In this document: piece by piece, positions 62,491 through 64,000 of the stretch
Layout of the letters: every line of letters starts with the position of its first letter
How positions within the stretch are numbered: position 1 is the first letter of the stretch
Assembly: GCF_017592545.1 (NCBI RefSeq)
Contig: NZ_JAGFOA010000008.1
Span: 132,867 to 196,866, forward strand
Source of the DNA: Microbacterium stercoris
GTDB lineage: Bacteria; Actinomycetota; Actinomycetes; Actinomycetales; Microbacteriaceae
Length of the DNA: 64,000 nt
Direction of reading: 5' to 3'
The notes under the pieces: generated by a model
Databases searched by the model: none
Told to the model about the DNA's origin: nothing
Seen by the model: only the letters and a program-made list of their open reading frames with translations
Program-made: the position numbers and the translations under genes

Positions 62491-63565
62491 GTTGGGAGGG
62501 GATCTCGCGTCGGGAGGGTCGTGGGGGCGGATCCGGTCCTCCGGTCGCGGGATGTCCTCCGGTCCCGCGGCGGCGGGGCGCGGGTTGGGAGGGGATCTCG
62601 CGTCGGGAGGTTCTTCGGGGCGGATCCGATCCTCCGGTTGCGGGATGTCCTCCGCTTCCGCGGCGGGTGCGGGCGGGTGGGGCGGCGCGGGTTGGGAGGG
62701 GATCTCGCGTCGGGAGGGTCGTGGGGGCGGATCCGGTCCTTCGGCCGCGGGATGTCCTCCGGTTCCGGGGGATCCGGGCCCCGCGGAGGCGGGATCGGGG
62801 CGCGGGCTGGGAGGGGATCTCGCGTCGGGAGGTTCTTCGGGGCGGATCCGGTCCTCCGGTCGCGGGATGTCCTCCGCTTCCGCGGCGCGGCGCGCGGCGC
62901 GTGTGGGGCGGCGCCGGTTGGGAGGGCATCTCTTGTCGGGAGGGGCGCGGGGCGCGGGGCGGGTTGGGAGGGCATCTCTTGTCGGGAGGGGCGCGGGGCG
63001 CGGGGCGGGTTGGGAGGGGATCTCGCGTGGGGAGAGTCGTGGGGGTGGATCCGGACCTTCGGTCGCGGGATGTCCTCCGGTTCCGGGGGATCCGGGCCCC
63101 GCGGAGGCGGGATCGGGGCGCGGGCTGGGAGGGGATCTCGCGTCGGGAGGTTCTTCGGGGCGGATCCGGTCCTCCGGTTGCGGGATGTCCTCCGCTTCCG
63201 CGGCGGGTGCGGGGTGGGGTACGGCAGGATGCGGGCTGGGTGCGGGTTGGGCGGATCGCGCTTGCGGCTTGGGAGGGGATCTCGCGTTCCGAGGGCGCGG
63301 GCGCCCGATCCGGCCCTCCGGTTGCTGAGTCTCCTCCGGTTCCGGGGACGGAGGGATCCGGGATACGGGGCGGGGGGCGTGCGGGCGCGGGTTGGGAGGG
63401 GATCTCGCGTCGGGAGGGTTGTGGGGGGGCGGATCCGGTCCTCCGGTCGCGGGATGTCCTCCGGTCCCGCGGCGGCGAGCTGCGGGTTGGGAGGGGATCT
63501 CGCGTCGGGAGGGTCTCGGAGGCGGATCCGGCCCTCCGGTCGCGGGATGTCCTCCGGTTCCGGGG
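62491..63565. repeat. G-rich tandem array of 11 degenerate units, 46-144 bp
   Basis: Units start at the (T/C)TGGGAGGG(G/C)ATCTC box: 62492, 62585, 62692, 62807, 62918, 62964, 63010, 63125, 63269, 63392 and 63487. The common core is TGGGAGGGGATCTCGCGTC, then GGGAGG and GGCGGATCCGG and a CCTCCGGTCGCGGGATGTCC box. Two variants (GTCGTGGGGG or TTCTTCGGGG before GGCGGATCC) alternate in most of the array. The units at 62918 and 62964 are 46-bp short forms. The 62692-62880 and 63010-63200 segments are nearly identical, a higher-order duplication. The array fills the gap between divergent genes. It is not coding: unit spacing is not a multiple of three. Confidence 0.95.
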
Positions 63566-63594
63566 TGGCGCGGGGCCCGGCGTAGCCTGGCGGC

Positions 63595-64000
63595 ATGACG
63601 GCGCTCACCCTCTCGACGACCCTCGAGCCGCACGGGCCGGCCGCGGCGATCCTGCTCACCGAAGAGCAGGTCGCGCAGCTCGGCGGCGGCAAGACGCCGC
63701 CCGTGCTCGTGACGATCGGGGATCACACCGGCCGCCTGCGCGTGGGACGCAGGGCAGGCGAGATCATGATCGGCTTCAGCAAGGCCGCCCGCGCCGAGTT
63801 CGGCGTCGAGCCGGGCCAGGCCATCGAGGCCCGGATCGAGCTCGACGCCGCCGAACGCACAGTCGACGTACCTGCGGAGCTGGCTGAGGCCCTCGACGGC
63901 GCGGGCCTGAGGGCAGCCTTCGACGCGCTGTCCTTCACGCTCCGCAAGGAGGCCGCCCGCTCGGTCGCCGACGCGAAGCAGGAGGCCACACGCCACCGCC
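63595..64000 (+). CDS. DUF1905/YdeI-like protein, 3' end outside window
   Basis: 135 codons are visible before the right edge. ATG 63595. The first part is DUF1905-like (LTLSTTLEPHGPAAAILLTE, then GRLRVGRRAGEIMIGFSKAA and FGVEPGQAIEARIELDAAER) and the last residues begin a YdeI/OmpD-associated domain (LSFTLRKEAARSVADAKQEA). The pattern fits the DUF1905-plus-YdeI family of small cytoplasmic proteins of unknown role. The promoter would lie in or beside the repeat array. Confidence 0.8.
   Translation, partial: MTALTLSTTLEPHGPAAAILLTEEQVAQLGGGKTPPVLVTIGDHTGRLRVGRRAGEIMIGFSKAARAEFGVEPGQAIEARIELDAAERTVDVPAELAEALDGAGLRAAFDALSFTLRKEAARSVADAKQEATRHR

Noticed and set aside
62491..63565. CRISPR array
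   Set aside because: Units are degenerate and 46-144 bp apart without unique spacers of constant length; no cas genes.
61525..63585. 686-codon + frame over the J-domain gene and the repeat array
   Set aside because: Gly/Arg/Ser-rich repeats arise from the minisatellite, with unit lengths that are not multiples of three; the rest is antisense to the J-domain gene.
62329..63996. Upstream Pro/Arg-rich extension of the J-domain protein through the array
   Set aside because: The same DNA unit is read in all three frames in successive repeats, so no protein sequence is conserved; a GTG with Shine-Dalgarno at 62328 starts the J domain correctly, and the frame also runs antisense to the DUF1905 gene.

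Overview
The window is high-GC DNA with dense, mostly operonic gene packing, frequent GTG/TTG starts and 4-bp ATGA/GTGA overlaps between consecutive genes. Together with the rpsF-ssb-rpsR-rplI-dnaB block, purL, an ECF sigma factor with DGPF (YCII) partners and many sugar and solute ABC importers, this points to an actinobacterium, most likely Microbacteriaceae (Microbacterium-like). The family is inferred from content and style, not from a database search. I saw no tRNA, rRNA, insertion sequence, prophage or CRISPR array.

Layout. 0-12 kb: a lactonase cut by the left edge, chorismate mutase, a GntR-controlled ABC transporter with a visible operator, NADP-type glutamate dehydrogenase, a DUF1348-TetR pair behind two tandem operators, a RidA protein, a second ABC transporter, a PPOX-fold protein, and an ECF42-like sigma operon with three DGPF proteins. 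12-21 kb: a 52-aa ORF, a single-chain fused ABC exporter with asymmetric ATP sites, two small membrane proteins, purL and an uncharacterised 547-aa protein. 21-30 kb: a 500-bp block of direct and inverted repeats, then a GH127 arabinofuranosidase, two overlapping LacI regulators and an LplABC-like sugar importer with a YesL-like protein.

30-40 kb: a polar amino acid ABC importer whose first two genes are separated by a perfect 18-bp inverted repeat; a phnDCE phosphonate/phosphite-type operon carrying a tyrosine phosphatase and a TetR gene, preceded by an 11-nt direct repeat resembling a PHO box; a membrane protein; and a divergent XRE regulator/methyltransferase pair. 40-44 kb: rpsF-ssb-rpsR-rplI, a strong terminator, a 650-bp gap holding a cluster of DnaA-box-like sites, and dnaB. 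44-56 kb: small redox and detoxification groups (HxlR/SDR/MBL; amine oxidase/FAD monooxygenase/MFS/TetR/serine hydrolase; DHFR-like; aldonolactone oxidase plus a PLP deaminase-aldolase).

56-64 kb: an alpha-glucoside-type importer with a GH13 glucosidase, a J-domain protein with a NERD-like C-terminus, a 1.1-kb G-rich tandem repeat array of 11 units, and a DUF1905/YdeI-type gene cut by the right edge. Neither sugar importer carries its own ATPase gene, so both probably share an ATPase encoded elsewhere. The least explained structures are the G-rich array (62.49-63.57 kb), the repeat block at 21.0-21.5 kb, the DnaA-box cluster before dnaB and the palindrome at 31.26 kb.
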